Origin: Rhizobium ecuadorense
GTDB taxonomy: Bacteria; Pseudomonadota; Alphaproteobacteria; Rhizobiales; Rhizobiaceae
Reading direction: 5' to 3'
DNA length: 35,729 nucleotides
Assembly (NCBI RefSeq): GCF_001187535.1
Contig: NZ_LFIO01000981.1
Location: 1-35,729, forward strand
A model generated the notes under the pieces. The model was not told the origin of the DNA, did not search any database, and saw nothing but the letters and a program-made list of their open reading frames with translations. The position numbers and the translations under genes were made by a program. Positions 1 to 8,189 of this stretch are shown piece after piece (position 1 is the stretch's first letter; every line of letters starts with the position of its first letter).

Positions 1-2
1 CC

Positions 3-80
3 GGACAGACCACACGCCTCGCCTTCAATCTCGACAAGGCTGTGTTCTTCGATCCGCAGAGTGAGGCTCGGATCGTGTGA
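3..80 (+). CDS. ABC transporter ATP-binding protein, C-terminal end only
   Basis: The first 26 codons of the window are the tail of an open frame that ends in TGA at 78-80. The peptide contains RLAFNLDKAVFFDPQS, which resembles the end of MalK/UgpC-type sugar-importer ATPases, where the last regulatory-domain strand reads roughly 'lhlFdpetG'. The rest lies outside the window. It stops 15 nt before the next start on the same strand, so the downstream oxidoreductases are probably co-transcribed with an importer. The family assignment rests on about 25 residues and is therefore tentative. Confidence 0.5.
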   Translation, partial: GQTTRLAFNLDKAVFFDPQSEARIV

Positions 81-95
81 TGGCCAGGGGCTAAG

Positions 96-1634
96 ATGAG
101 CAGTTCACCAGACATCGTCATCATTGGTTCAGGCGTCGGCGGCGCGACGGTCGCCGCCGGTCTGGCCGCGACCGGCGCGGAGATATTGATCCTTGAAGCC
201 GGCGATCACATTGCCGATCTTCCCGTCAACCGCGACCAGCGCGCCATCTTCCAGCGGGGGCATTTCCGGCCGAAGGAAACCTGGTACGAGGCCAGCGGAA
301 AGGGCTTCAATCCCGGCAATTACTACAATGTCGGCGGTAATTCGAAATTCTACGGCGCCGTCTTATCGCGCTATCGCAAAGAGGATTTCGGCGTGATCGA
401 GCATCGGGAAGGCGTGTCGCCGGCCTGGCCCTTTCCCTATGAGGAACTGGAGCCTTGGTACTCGAAGGCCGAACTGATGTATCAGGTTCGCGGCAACCTC
501 GGCGAAGACCCCACCGAACCGCACCACTCGGCAGCCTATGCCTATCCGCCCGTTCCCGACGAGGCGCCGATCGCCGACATCAGGGTCCGCCTCAAGCAGA
601 AAGGTCTGCATCCCTTTTCCCTGCCGCTCGGCATGGATCTCGACGCTTGGCTCTCCAAGGCATGGACGCCATGGGATGCGCATCCGAACGCACGCGACGG
701 CAAGATGGATGCCGAGACGGCAGCACTTGCGGTAGCCCTGAAGCATCAGAATGTGCGGCTCGAAACCAATGCGCGCGTGACGAGGCTCGACATGGGGGCA
801 GGGAGCCGGATCGACCGGGTCACCTATGTCAGGAACGGCGAGGCGCTGACGGTTTCGCCTGAGATGGTGATCCTTTCGGCCGGCGCGGTCCAGTCGTCGG
901 TGCTTCTGTTGCGCTCGAAAAACGACCGCTTCCCAGGAGGCCTGGCGAACTCCTCCGACCAGGTCGGCCGCAACTTCATGAACCACAATGCCTCCGCCGT
1001 CATCGGCGTCTCGCCGCGGTTCCGCAATACTTCCGTCTACCAGAAGACCTTTGCCTTCAACGACTTCTATCTCTCCGACGGGAAGGGAGGACCGCCGCTC
1101 GGCAACGTGCAGCTCCTCGGCCGCATCTCCGAAAAGGTTCTGAAGGGCTCTCTGCCGCAGGCGCCGGAATGGCTGCTGCGCTTCATCACAAGCCATGCCA
1201 TCGATTTCTATGCGATGAGCGAGGACGTTCCCAATCCCGAAAGCCGGGTCATGGTCGATGGAGATCGGATCATTCTGCAATGGCAGCGAACCAATTGGGA
1301 TGCGCATCTGGCGCTTGTCGAAAGGCTGAAGGCGATCCTGAAGTCGATCGGGTTTCCGCTCGTGCTGTCGCGGCCCTTCGACAAGCGCACGCCCTCCCAT
1401 CAGTGCGGAACGGTCCGCATCGGCAACGACCCTGCGACGGCGCCGCTGGACCCCTATTGCCGGTCATACGATCACGAGAACCTCTTCGTCGTCGACGCCG
1501 GTTTCCTGCCGACATCGGCCGCGGTCAATCCCGCGCTCACCGTCGCCAGCCAGGCGCTCAGAGTTGCAGATCACATCGCCTCGAAGGACCTACAGGTATC
1601 AGCAGATCCATTGGCGCGTGCCGGCCTCAGATAG
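96..1634 (+). CDS. GMC-family flavin oxidoreductase (first of two)
   Basis: A 512-residue FAD enzyme of the glucose-methanol-choline family, which oxidises an alcohol group of a sugar, polyol or sterol-like substrate. The N-terminus carries the dinucleotide-binding loop GSGVGG (about residues 11-16) and an acidic strand end LILEAG. A GMC signature-like stretch follows (YNVGGNSKFYGA, about residue 88). The C-terminal catalytic pair is His in SHQCGT and Asn in VNPALT, within a conserved VVDAGFLPTSAAVNPALT block. No signal peptide is seen, so it is probably cytoplasmic. The ATG has an AGGGG ribosome site 6 nt upstream. It is followed after 9 nt by a second GMC gene. The substrate cannot be deduced from the sequence. 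Confidence 0.9.
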   Translation: MSSSPDIVIIGSGVGGATVAAGLAATGAEILILEAGDHIADLPVNRDQRAIFQRGHFRPKETWYEASGKGFNPGNYYNVGGNSKFYGAVLSRYRKEDFGVIEHREGVSPAWPFPYEELEPWYSKAELMYQVRGNLGEDPTEPHHSAAYAYPPVPDEAPIADIRVRLKQKGLHPFSLPLGMDLDAWLSKAWTPWDAHPNARDGKMDAETAALAVALKHQNVRLETNARVTRLDMGAGSRIDRVTYVRNGEALTVSPEMVILSAGAVQSSVLLLRSKNDRFPGGLANSSDQVGRNFMNHNASAVIGVSPRFRNTSVYQKTFAFNDFYLSDGKGGPPLGNVQLLGRISEKVLKGSLPQAPEWLLRFITSHAIDFYAMSEDVPNPESRVMVDGDRIILQWQRTNWDAHLALVERLKAILKSIGFPLVLSRPFDKRTPSHQCGTVRIGNDPATAPLDPYCRSYDHENLFVVDAGFLPTSAAVNPALTVASQALRVADHIASKDLQVSADPLARAGLR

Positions 1635-1643
1635 GACAGTAAA

Positions 1644-3299
1644 ATGGGATTCGATTACATCATCACCGGTGCCGGTCCTGCAGGCTGCGTTTTGGCAAAC
1701 CGGCTCAGCGAAGATCCGGATGTCAGGGTGCTGCTTCTCGAAGCGGGCGGAGGCGACTGGAATCCGCTTTTTCACATGCCGGCGGGCTTTGCCAAGATGA
1801 CCAAGGGCGTGGCCAGCTGGGGATGGCAGACCGTTCCCCAGAAGCACATGAAGGGTAGGGTGCTTCGTTATACCCAGGCGAAGGTCATCGGTGGCGGTTC
1901 GTCGATCAATGCGCAGCTCTACACGCGCGGAAACGCGGCCGATTATGACCTCTGGGCTCGTGAGGACGGCTGTGAGGGCTGGGACTATCGCTCGATCCTT
2001 CCCTATTTCAAACGTGCCGAGGACAATCAGCGCTTCGCCGACGACTACCACGCCTATGGTGGCCCGCTGGGTGTCTCGATGCCGGCCGCTCCCCTGCCGA
2101 TCTGCGATGCCTATATCCGTGCAGGGCAGGAGCTTGGCATTCCCTATAATCACGACTTCAACGGCCGCCAGCAGGCGGGCGTTGGATTTTACCAGCTGAC
2201 GCAGCGCAATCGCCGCCGGTCCTCGGCATCGCTCGCCTATCTCTCGCCGATCAGGGACCGGAAGAACCTGACGGTCAGGACAGGCGCGCGCGTTACGCGG
2301 ATCATCGTCGAGGGAGGCCGTGCGACAGGCGTCGAGATCGCCACTGCGGGCGGCCTGGAGATCGTGCGTGCCGAGCGTGAGGTCCTGGTGTCGTCAGGTG
2401 CGATCGGATCGCCGAAGCTTCTTCTGCAGTCCGGAATCGGGCCGGCCGATCATCTCAACGCGGTGGGTGTCAAGGTGCATCATGATCTGCCGGGTGTCGG
2501 CGGCAATCTTCAGGATCACCTCGATCTTTTTGTCATCGCCGAATGCACCGGTGATCATACCTATGACGGCGTCGCAAAACTTCACCGCACGCTTTGGGCT
2601 GGCATTCAATATGTGCTGTTCCGCACCGGCCCTGTGGCGTCGTCGCTCTTCGAGACCGGCGGCTTTTGGTATGCCGATCCAGAGGCACGCTCTCCCGATA
2701 TTCAGTTTCACCTCGGCCTGGGATCCGGCATCGAAGCCGGCGTCGAACGGCTGAAAAATGCGGGCGTGACGCTCAATTCCGCTTATCTGCATCCGCGCTC
2801 GCGGGGGACGGTGCGGCTGTCGTCGTCCGATCCGGCTGCAGCACCCTTAATCGATCCCAACTACTGGTCCGATCCGCACGACAGGCAGATGTCGCTGGAG
2901 GGGCTCAAGCTCGCGCGCGAGATCATGCAGCAGGCAGCGCTCAAGCCCTATGTCATGGCCGAAAGGCTTCCTGGCCCGAAGGTCATGACCGACGAGCAGC
3001 TGTTCGATTATGGCTGCGCCAACGCCAAGACCGATCATCACCCTGTCGGCACCTGCAAGATGGGAACGGGACCGGACGCGGTTGTCGGGCTGGATCTCAA
3101 GGTCCGCGGCCTCGAAGGCCTCCGGGTCTGCGATTCCTCCGTCATGCCGCGCGTGCCGTCCTGTAATACCAACGCGCCGACGATCATGGTCGGCGAAAAG
3201 GGGGCGGACCTCATTCGTGGGCTGCCTGCGCTGCCGTCGGTGATCTTCACCTATGAGCGCAACGATACCCGGCCGCGAGCCCGCGCAGAAATCCGCTAA
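1644..3299 (+). CDS. GMC-family oxidoreductase, choline/alcohol dehydrogenase-like
   Basis: A 551-residue GMC flavoenzyme closer to the BetA/alcohol dehydrogenase branch than its upstream neighbour. It has GAGPAGC for FAD binding near residue 9, LLLEAGG at the end of the second strand, the GMC signature region KVIGGGSSINAQLYTRG (about residues 79-95) and the second signature GAIGSPKLLLQSGIGP. The C-terminal catalytic His lies in DHHPVGTCKMG and the Asn in CNTNAPT. The length is normal for the family. BetA itself is unlikely, because betB/betI partners are absent and the context is sugar-type oxidoreductases. Two different GMC enzymes in tandem suggest two oxidation steps or two substrates in one pathway. 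Confidence 0.9.
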   Translation: MGFDYIITGAGPAGCVLANRLSEDPDVRVLLLEAGGGDWNPLFHMPAGFAKMTKGVASWGWQTVPQKHMKGRVLRYTQAKVIGGGSSINAQLYTRGNAADYDLWAREDGCEGWDYRSILPYFKRAEDNQRFADDYHAYGGPLGVSMPAAPLPICDAYIRAGQELGIPYNHDFNGRQQAGVGFYQLTQRNRRRSSASLAYLSPIRDRKNLTVRTGARVTRIIVEGGRATGVEIATAGGLEIVRAEREVLVSSGAIGSPKLLLQSGIGPADHLNAVGVKVHHDLPGVGGNLQDHLDLFVIAECTGDHTYDGVAKLHRTLWAGIQYVLFRTGPVASSLFETGGFWYADPEARSPDIQFHLGLGSGIEAGVERLKNAGVTLNSAYLHPRSRGTVRLSSSDPAAAPLIDPNYWSDPHDRQMSLEGLKLAREIMQQAALKPYVMAERLPGPKVMTDEQLFDYGCANAKTDHHPVGTCKMGTGPDAVVGLDLKVRGLEGLRVCDSSVMPRVPSCNTNAPTIMVGEKGADLIRGLPALPSVIFTYERNDTRPRARAEIR

Positions 3300-3310
3300 G
3301 GAGAACGACG

Positions 3311-4480
3311 ATGTCTGAAGTGAGAGTTGCAGTGCTTGGCGCCTCGGGCTGGATGGGCAAGGTCCACACGATGGCCTACCAGACCTTTCCGCATTTCTTC
3401 GGCGTGTCGGATGGGACGGCGCGGATCGTGGCGCTGGTCGACAGCAACCCAGACGTTGCGCAGGATATCGGCAACAGGGCGCCGGGCGCCAGGATCTATC
3501 AGGATTGGAAGCTGGCGGTCGCCGATTCCGAGGTTGATCTCATTGATATCTGCTTGCCCGACCATCTTCACTATTCGGTCGCCAAGGCGGCGCTGCTGGC
3601 GGGCAAGCATGTCTGCTGCGAGAAGCCACTGGCAAACACCGCCAATGAAGCGCGGGAACTGGCCGAGATCGCCAGAGAAAAAGGCGTGATCACCCGTGTC
3701 GGACACGCCTTTCCGCGAAACCCCGTCCATGACCTGGCAAAAGACATCATCGATTCAGGTGAAATTGGCGAGATCAAGCTGTTTCGCGGCTGTCAGCACG
3801 TCGATATGTATGGTGATCCCACGGCGCCCTTCATGTGGCGCGCCGATGGCAAGCTTGCGCCGACCGGGATCGTCGGCGATACCGGCTCGCACATTTTCAG
3901 CTTCATGGATTTCCTGGTCGGCCGCGTCAGTTCCCTGATCGCCGACAATCTCATCGTCACACCGCGCCGGCCGGTCGTCGAGGGCCTTGCCTATGGCGAA
4001 GAGGTGAAACTGACGGGCAACGAATCCTGGGCTGATATCACCAACCCCGACGCCACGAACCTCTTATGCAGGTTCGAGAATGGTGCCGGAGGGATCGTCG
4101 ATTTCAGCCGTGTCGCGACCGGCCGCAAGTTCATGCAGACCTACGAAGTCTATGGAACCAAAGGCAGCATCGCCTATACCTATGACGAGATAAACCGGCT
4201 GCGCTTCTACTCCAACGATGACCGCACGGGGCGGCGCGGCTTCCGGGAGATCGACGTGGGGCCAGAAAATCCCACCTTCCGGGCGTTCCTTCCCCTGCCG
4301 AATTTCGGCATAGGCTACAACGAAAGCAAGATCATCGAGGCGGCCGAGGTGATCCGCTCGATCGTTGCAAATAGGCCGATGTGGCCGACATTCGATACGG
4401 GCCATCACATCTGCCAGATCGTCGACGCATGCATGGAGTCCTCCCGGCTGAAGCGCTGGGTCGACATCCCGCTGGGCTGA
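3311..4480 (+). CDS. Gfo/Idh/MocA-family NAD(P)-dependent dehydrogenase
   Basis: A 389-residue oxidoreductase of the inositol dehydrogenase / glucose-fructose oxidoreductase family. The N-terminal Rossmann domain begins with VAVLGASGWMG (about residues 6-16). The hallmark EKPLA motif, which carries the catalytic Lys, is near residue 99, and a GDTGSHIFSFMDFLVG stretch follows in the substrate domain. Such enzymes oxidise or reduce ring or sugar hydroxyls with NAD(P). It starts 11 nt after the second GMC gene, with AAGGAGA upstream of ATG, and is followed 6 nt later by a flavoprotein. The operon therefore looks like stepwise redox editing of an imported polyol or sugar; the identity of that substrate is unknown. 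Confidence 0.9.
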   Translation: MSEVRVAVLGASGWMGKVHTMAYQTFPHFFGVSDGTARIVALVDSNPDVAQDIGNRAPGARIYQDWKLAVADSEVDLIDICLPDHLHYSVAKAALLAGKHVCCEKPLANTANEARELAEIAREKGVITRVGHAFPRNPVHDLAKDIIDSGEIGEIKLFRGCQHVDMYGDPTAPFMWRADGKLAPTGIVGDTGSHIFSFMDFLVGRVSSLIADNLIVTPRRPVVEGLAYGEEVKLTGNESWADITNPDATNLLCRFENGAGGIVDFSRVATGRKFMQTYEVYGTKGSIAYTYDEINRLRFYSNDDRTGRRGFREIDVGPENPTFRAFLPLPNFGIGYNESKIIEAAEVIRSIVANRPMWPTFDTGHHICQIVDACMESSRLKRWVDIPLG

Positions 4481-4486
4481 ACGTCG

Positions 4487-6571
4487 ATGACCACAGCTGT
4501 TCCCCAGGAAATTCTTGACGCACTGACCGATGTCGACATGCCCAAGCTTCCGCCCGAAGCTGGCCCTTCGGAAGCGGTGCGGCTTGCCGGCGTCGAGGTG
4601 CCGGTCTATCGCGCCGGTTGCGTCGTCGTCGGATCGGGCGCCGCGGGTCTGCGTGCGGCGGTGGAAATGAAGCGGCGCGGCGACGACATCGTCATCATCA
4701 GCCAAAGCGCCTGGGGCGGAACCTCGGCCTGCTCGGGATCGGATAAGCAGACCCTGCACACCGCCAACACCGCCGATCAGGGCGACAATTACAAGGCGAT
4801 GGCCCGCGCCATCCGCAGCGGCGGCGCGATGGATGAGGACACCGCCTATGTCGAAGCGGTCGGCTCGTCCCGGATGATGGCGTCGCTGCAGTTCCTGGGC
4901 CTGCCGCTGCCGCAGGATCCGCTCGGGGGGACGCTCAGATATCAGACCGACCATGACGAGGTCGGCCGCGCCACCAGCTGCGGCCCGCGCACCTCGCGCC
5001 TGATGGTCAAGGTGCTGGCCGAGGAGGCGATCCGGCTGGCCGTGCCCTTCTACAACCAGACCACTGCGGTCAAAATCCTGACCGAGGGCGAGGGGGCGGG
5101 ACGCCGTGTCGCCGGGATGCTAGCCATGCGCGCCGGCGACCGCACGGAGGCGAACCCGCTGGGCATCGCCATCTTCGTCAGCGATGTGATCGTGCTGGCA
5201 GCCGGTGGGCCGGGGGAACTCTACCGCGACAGCGTCTATCCCAACGGTTGCTTCGGCTCGCTCGGGCTGGCGCTGGAGGCAGGCGTCGAACTCGTCAACC
5301 TGACCGAAAGCCAGTTCGGCATCGGAACGCGCCGGGAAGGCTTCCCGTGGAATTTGTCGGGCACTTACGTTCAGGCAATCCCGCATATCTACTCGGTCGA
5401 TGCCGACGGCGTCGAACATCACTTCCTGGCGCAATATTACCGCACGACGCAGGAATTGGCGTCGAACGTCTTCCGCAAGGGCTATCAATGGCCGTTTCAT
5501 GCGACGCGCATGCTCGATTTCGGCTCGAGCCTGGTGGACCTCGCCATATCATGCGAAACCGCCGCCGGGCGGCGTGTCTTCATGGATTTCAATCGCAATC
5601 CGCTGCCGGTGCCGGGCGACCAGCCGTTCAGCTTGGAGAGACTTGACGAAGACGTTCGCCTCTATCTCGGCAAGGCCGGCGCCGGTCAGGAGATGCCGAT
5701 CGACCGGTTGAAACACATGAACCCCCTCGCGATCGAGCTCTACCGCCGCTACAAGATCGACATCGCCGCCGACCCGCTGGAATTTGCCGTCAACAATCAG
5801 CACATGAATGGCGGCATCATGGTCGATACCTGGGGCCGCAGCAATCTCGCCGGCTGTTACGCCGTCGGCGAAGCGGCAGGCACGCATGGTGTGACGAGGC
5901 CGGGTGGCGCAGCGCTCAATGCCGGGCAGGTCTTCGGCACCCGGGCGGCCGAGCATATCAGTGCAAGCGGCAGGGCGAAGCGGGCGCCCACGGGCGATAT
6001 GTCAGCTATCGCAGAGGCGGGCATCACCGAGCTCCTGGCCGTTCTCCGCAGTGAGAGCCCGCTCACCGTCAAATCGATCCGCTCGGACGTGCAGGCGCGC
6101 ATGAGCGAGAAGGCCGGCATCATCTGCGATCGGGAGAGCGTCGCCCAGGCCTTGATCGAGGCGCGGAGGCTGAATGCCGACATTCGCGCTGGCGGCGTCG
6201 CCTACGGCCGCGTCGCCGAGGCGGTCCGAGGCGTGCAATGGCGGCACATGGCGCTTGCCTCGGAAGCGGTGCTCAGCGCGCTCGATTTCTTCATCCGCAA
6301 TGGCGGCGGCAGCCGCGGAGCGCGGGCGATATGCGATCCGCAAGGCGAATCCCTTCCGCATGCGCGTACGGGCCCGCTGGAGCACTATCGCTTCCGAACG
6401 GAACGCGAAGAGGATCGGAGCGAGCAGATCGTCGTTCGGCTCGAGGGCGATGAGATCAGGCTTTCCAAACGCACAAACCGCGCTTTCGACGAAACCGCCA
6501 GGTCTTTCTTCGAGCGAGACTGGCCGGCCTGGCTGACGGGTCGCATCTACGATGTTGAAACGGACGAATAA
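4487..6571 (+). CDS. FAD-binding protein of the fumarate reductase/succinate dehydrogenase flavoprotein family
   Basis: A 694-residue flavoprotein. The FAD-binding motif GSGAAG is near residue 50, followed by an ISQSAWGGTSACSGS flavin-loop segment. The late conserved block with MNGGIMVD and AGCYAVGEAAGTHGVTRPGGAALNAGQVFG (around residues 435-490) is the classic GG..D / GLyAaGE / HG-Rpgg-aLn pattern of SdhA, FrdA and aspartate oxidase. It is longer than NadB (about 540 residues), and the C-terminal 200 residues do not clearly match the SdhA tail. No iron-sulfur partner gene is present, so it is not a respiratory SDH subunit. Its place at the end of the oxidoreductase operon suggests a dehydrogenation step in the same pathway. 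It converges with xthA, separated by 12 nt. Confidence 0.8.
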   Translation: MTTAVPQEILDALTDVDMPKLPPEAGPSEAVRLAGVEVPVYRAGCVVVGSGAAGLRAAVEMKRRGDDIVIISQSAWGGTSACSGSDKQTLHTANTADQGDNYKAMARAIRSGGAMDEDTAYVEAVGSSRMMASLQFLGLPLPQDPLGGTLRYQTDHDEVGRATSCGPRTSRLMVKVLAEEAIRLAVPFYNQTTAVKILTEGEGAGRRVAGMLAMRAGDRTEANPLGIAIFVSDVIVLAAGGPGELYRDSVYPNGCFGSLGLALEAGVELVNLTESQFGIGTRREGFPWNLSGTYVQAIPHIYSVDADGVEHHFLAQYYRTTQELASNVFRKGYQWPFHATRMLDFGSSLVDLAISCETAAGRRVFMDFNRNPLPVPGDQPFSLERLDEDVRLYLGKAGAGQEMPIDRLKHMNPLAIELYRRYKIDIAADPLEFAVNNQHMNGGIMVDTWGRSNLAGCYAVGEAAGTHGVTRPGGAALNAGQVFGTRAAEHISASGRAKRAPTGDMSAIAEAGITELLAVLRSESPLTVKSIRSDVQARMSEKAGIICDRESVAQALIEARRLNADIRAGGVAYGRVAEAVRGVQWRHMALASEAVLSALDFFIRNGGGSRGARAICDPQGESLPHARTGPLEHYRFRTEREEDRSEQIVVRLEGDEIRLSKRTNRAFDETARSFFERDWPAWLTGRIYDVETDE

Positions 6572-6583
6572 GACCTCCTTGGC

Positions 6584-7375
6584 TCACCCGTCTTCCGCTC
6601 CGGGAGCGTCGAGTTCGATCATGACGGGGGCGTGGTCGCTCGTATGCTCCCAGCCTCGCGGTTTTCTCCGGACCATCGCCGATCGAAGACATGGCGCGAC
6701 GGCTGGGCTGAGCAGGAGGTGGTCGATCCGCAGCCCGGCGTCGCGCTCGAAGCTGTTGCGCCAGTATTTCCAGAAGGTGTAGATGCGCTCTTGCGGATGC
6801 AGATGCCTGACGGCGTCGGTCCAGCCCTGCGCGACGAGATGGGCATAGGCCTTGCGCACTTCCGGCCTGAAAAGCGCGTCGTCGCGCCAGCGTTCCGGCT
6901 TGTAGACGTCGATCTCCGTCGGCATGACGTTGAAGTCGCCGGCGAGGATCGTAGGCACGTCGAGTTCCAGGAGTTCGGCGGCGTAGTCGTGCAGGCGACG
7001 GAACCAGCGGAGCTTATACTCGAACTTGACGCTCGGGAACGGATTGCCGTTCGGCAGATAGAGGCATCCGATCACGATGCCGTCGATAACGGCTTCGATA
7101 TAGCGGCTGTGGCTGTCATCGGGATCGCCGGGGAGACCGCGCCGAGTCAGGATCGGTGTCTTGCCCTTCGCCAATATGGCGACCCCGTTCCAGGATCTCT
7201 GCCCGTGCCAGACGGCGCCGTAGCCGGATCGTTCGATCTCTTTTCGCGGAAACCCGGCGTCGTCTGTCTTCAGTTCCTGGAGGCAGACCACATCAGGGGC
7301 ATCCTCCTTGAGCCAGCGCAACAGGATGGCCAGACGTCCATTGATCCCGTTGACGTTATAGGTTGCGATTTTCAC
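6584..7375 (-). CDS. xthA: exodeoxyribonuclease III
   Basis: A 263-residue AP endonuclease / 3'-5' exonuclease of the ExoIII/APE1 family, acting on abasic sites in base excision repair. Visible active-site blocks are YNVNGIN near the N-terminus, LQELK with the metal-binding Glu (about residue 34), LYLPNGNP, GDFNVMP with the catalytic Asp/Asn, RIDHLLLS, and the terminal SDHAP with the catalytic Asp-His. The length matches the usual 255-268 residues. The start is a GTG immediately before KIATYNVNG. It begins 9 nt after the stop of a DUF883-like gene on the same strand, so the two probably form an operon and may share stress control. Rhizobia often carry more than one xth copy; this may be the secondary copy. 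Confidence 0.93.
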   Translation of the reverse strand: MKIATYNVNGINGRLAILLRWLKEDAPDVVCLQELKTDDAGFPRKEIERSGYGAVWHGQRSWNGVAILAKGKTPILTRRGLPGDPDDSHSRYIEAVIDGIVIGCLYLPNGNPFPSVKFEYKLRWFRRLHDYAAELLELDVPTILAGDFNVMPTEIDVYKPERWRDDALFRPEVRKAYAHLVAQGWTDAVRHLHPQERIYTFWKYWRNSFERDAGLRIDHLLLSPAVAPCLRSAMVRRKPRGWEHTSDHAPVMIELDAPGAEDG

Positions 7376-7384
7376 GCTGATCGC

Positions 7385-7882
7385 TCAACGCGTCGCTCCG
7401 AAGACGAAGGCAATGCCGGCGACGATCGCGACCGCCGTCAACGGCTGTTGGCGTATCCGGTCTTCGACATCCTGGACAAAGCTTCGCGCTTCCGCCTTTG
7501 CCAGGCGGGCCGTCCCCGAAGCCAGCTCCGAAGCGGTTTCCGCCACGCGGCCGGCTTCTCCCTGAAGCGTGCGCCTTTCGCCGCGATCGAAATCGGAGCC
7601 TTCGGAGGAGCCGCCGGTTTCGCCGGTCGAGCGCAGGGCTTGGTCGACGAGTGGATAGGCCTCATCGAGCCTGGTGGGATCGGGCTCCCGCTTCACCCGC
7701 TCGGCCGCCTCGATATCGCTGCGGCCGGCAGGGATCGAGGTATGGGTGGCCGACACTGGGTCGGAGGCCGGGAAGGTGCCCTCGATACCTCTGTCGAGTT
7801 CACCCCTTCGGGCCTTCCTTTGCTGCTCCGCCTGCTCTTTTCGGAGGGACTGGACTGCTGGGGATTCATTCGGGTTTGCCAT
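7385..7882 (-). CDS. DUF883/ElaB-like membrane-anchored protein
   Basis: A 165-residue protein, if started at the ATG at 7882, which has AGAGAGGA about 7 nt upstream. An upstream ATG at 7951 is in frame but has no better ribosome site. The N-terminal half is charged, with a RGELDRGIEGTFPASDPVS segment seen in small rhizobial stress proteins. The middle is helical and Ala/Glu-rich. The C-terminus (FVQDVEDRIRQQPLTAVAIVAGIAFVFG) is the short amphipathic helix plus single membrane anchor of the ElaB/YqjD/DUF883 family, whose E. coli members bind ribosomes at the membrane in stationary phase. A GGAAC motif 53 nt upstream suggests EcfG control. It precedes xthA on the same strand. Confidence 0.8.
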   Translation of the reverse strand: MANPNESPAVQSLRKEQAEQQRKARRGELDRGIEGTFPASDPVSATHTSIPAGRSDIEAAERVKREPDPTRLDEAYPLVDQALRSTGETGGSSEGSDFDRGERRTLQGEAGRVAETASELASGTARLAKAEARSFVQDVEDRIRQQPLTAVAIVAGIAFVFGATR

Positions 7883-7915
7883 CACGGTATCCTCTCTTAC
7901 TCTTCGACAATCAAA

Positions 7916-7939
7916 ATCGGCGACACGGAAAGAAGTTCC
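7916..7939 (-). promoter_or_regulatory. possible EcfG-type promoter for the DUF883-xthA pair
   Basis: On the minus strand GGAAC (7939-7935) is followed after 15 nt by CGAT (7919-7916), then a short leader to the ATG at 7882. The alphaproteobacterial general-stress sigma factor EcfG recognises GGAAC-N16/17-CGTT. The -35 element is perfect; the -10 element and spacing deviate, so this is a moderate candidate. Confidence 0.35.
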
Positions 7940-8123
7940 CGAAAAATGCATCCTGCTTACGCGGCCAGCTATTGACGCGGGGGGAACATCGCGAATGGCT
8001 CGCTGCGCAATTCAGCGCTGGCGATAATTGGTCGAACTCTTCTTCTTCAAGACCCGGCAATCCGGCGGGCGGGACCAAAGTCCTGCCTGATCTAGTACCT
8101 AGGTCCGGTTGCTTTTGGCCGCC

Positions 8124-8148
8124 GGAACAGCGAAAATTGTCACGCGTC
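8124..8148 (+). promoter_or_regulatory. possible EcfG-type promoter for the NG-rich secreted protein
   Basis: GGAAC at 8124-8128 is separated by 16 nt from CGTC at 8145-8148, followed by TATATT. This is one base off the EcfG consensus GGAAC-N16/17-CGTT. It lies about 40 nt upstream of the ATG at 8190, a sensible leader length. Confidence 0.45.
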
Positions 8149-8189
8149 TATATTGCGTAGAGACGGCGAAGAACGGACGAGGCTAGGGC

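Larger units (their letters stand above)
7883..8189. other. intergenic region between divergent genes (no gene seen)
   Basis: This is about 307 bp between the DUF883-like gene and the NG-rich gene, which are divergently transcribed. No convincing ORF was found: the frames that cross it are shadows of the minus-strand genes. It holds the two EcfG-like motifs listed separately, one facing each way. Nothing else was recognised. Confidence 0.6.

Noticed and set aside
363..1400. Long minus-strand ORF (345 codons) opposite the first GMC gene
   Set aside because: The plus strand encodes a complete GMC enzyme with all motifs. The antisense translation is Arg/Gly/Asp-rich with no domain, as expected from GC-rich codon shadowing.
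6632..7975. Plus-strand ORF of 447 codons over xthA and the DUF883-like gene
   Set aside because: It is antisense to two genes with recognised motifs, and its own translation shows no family resemblance.
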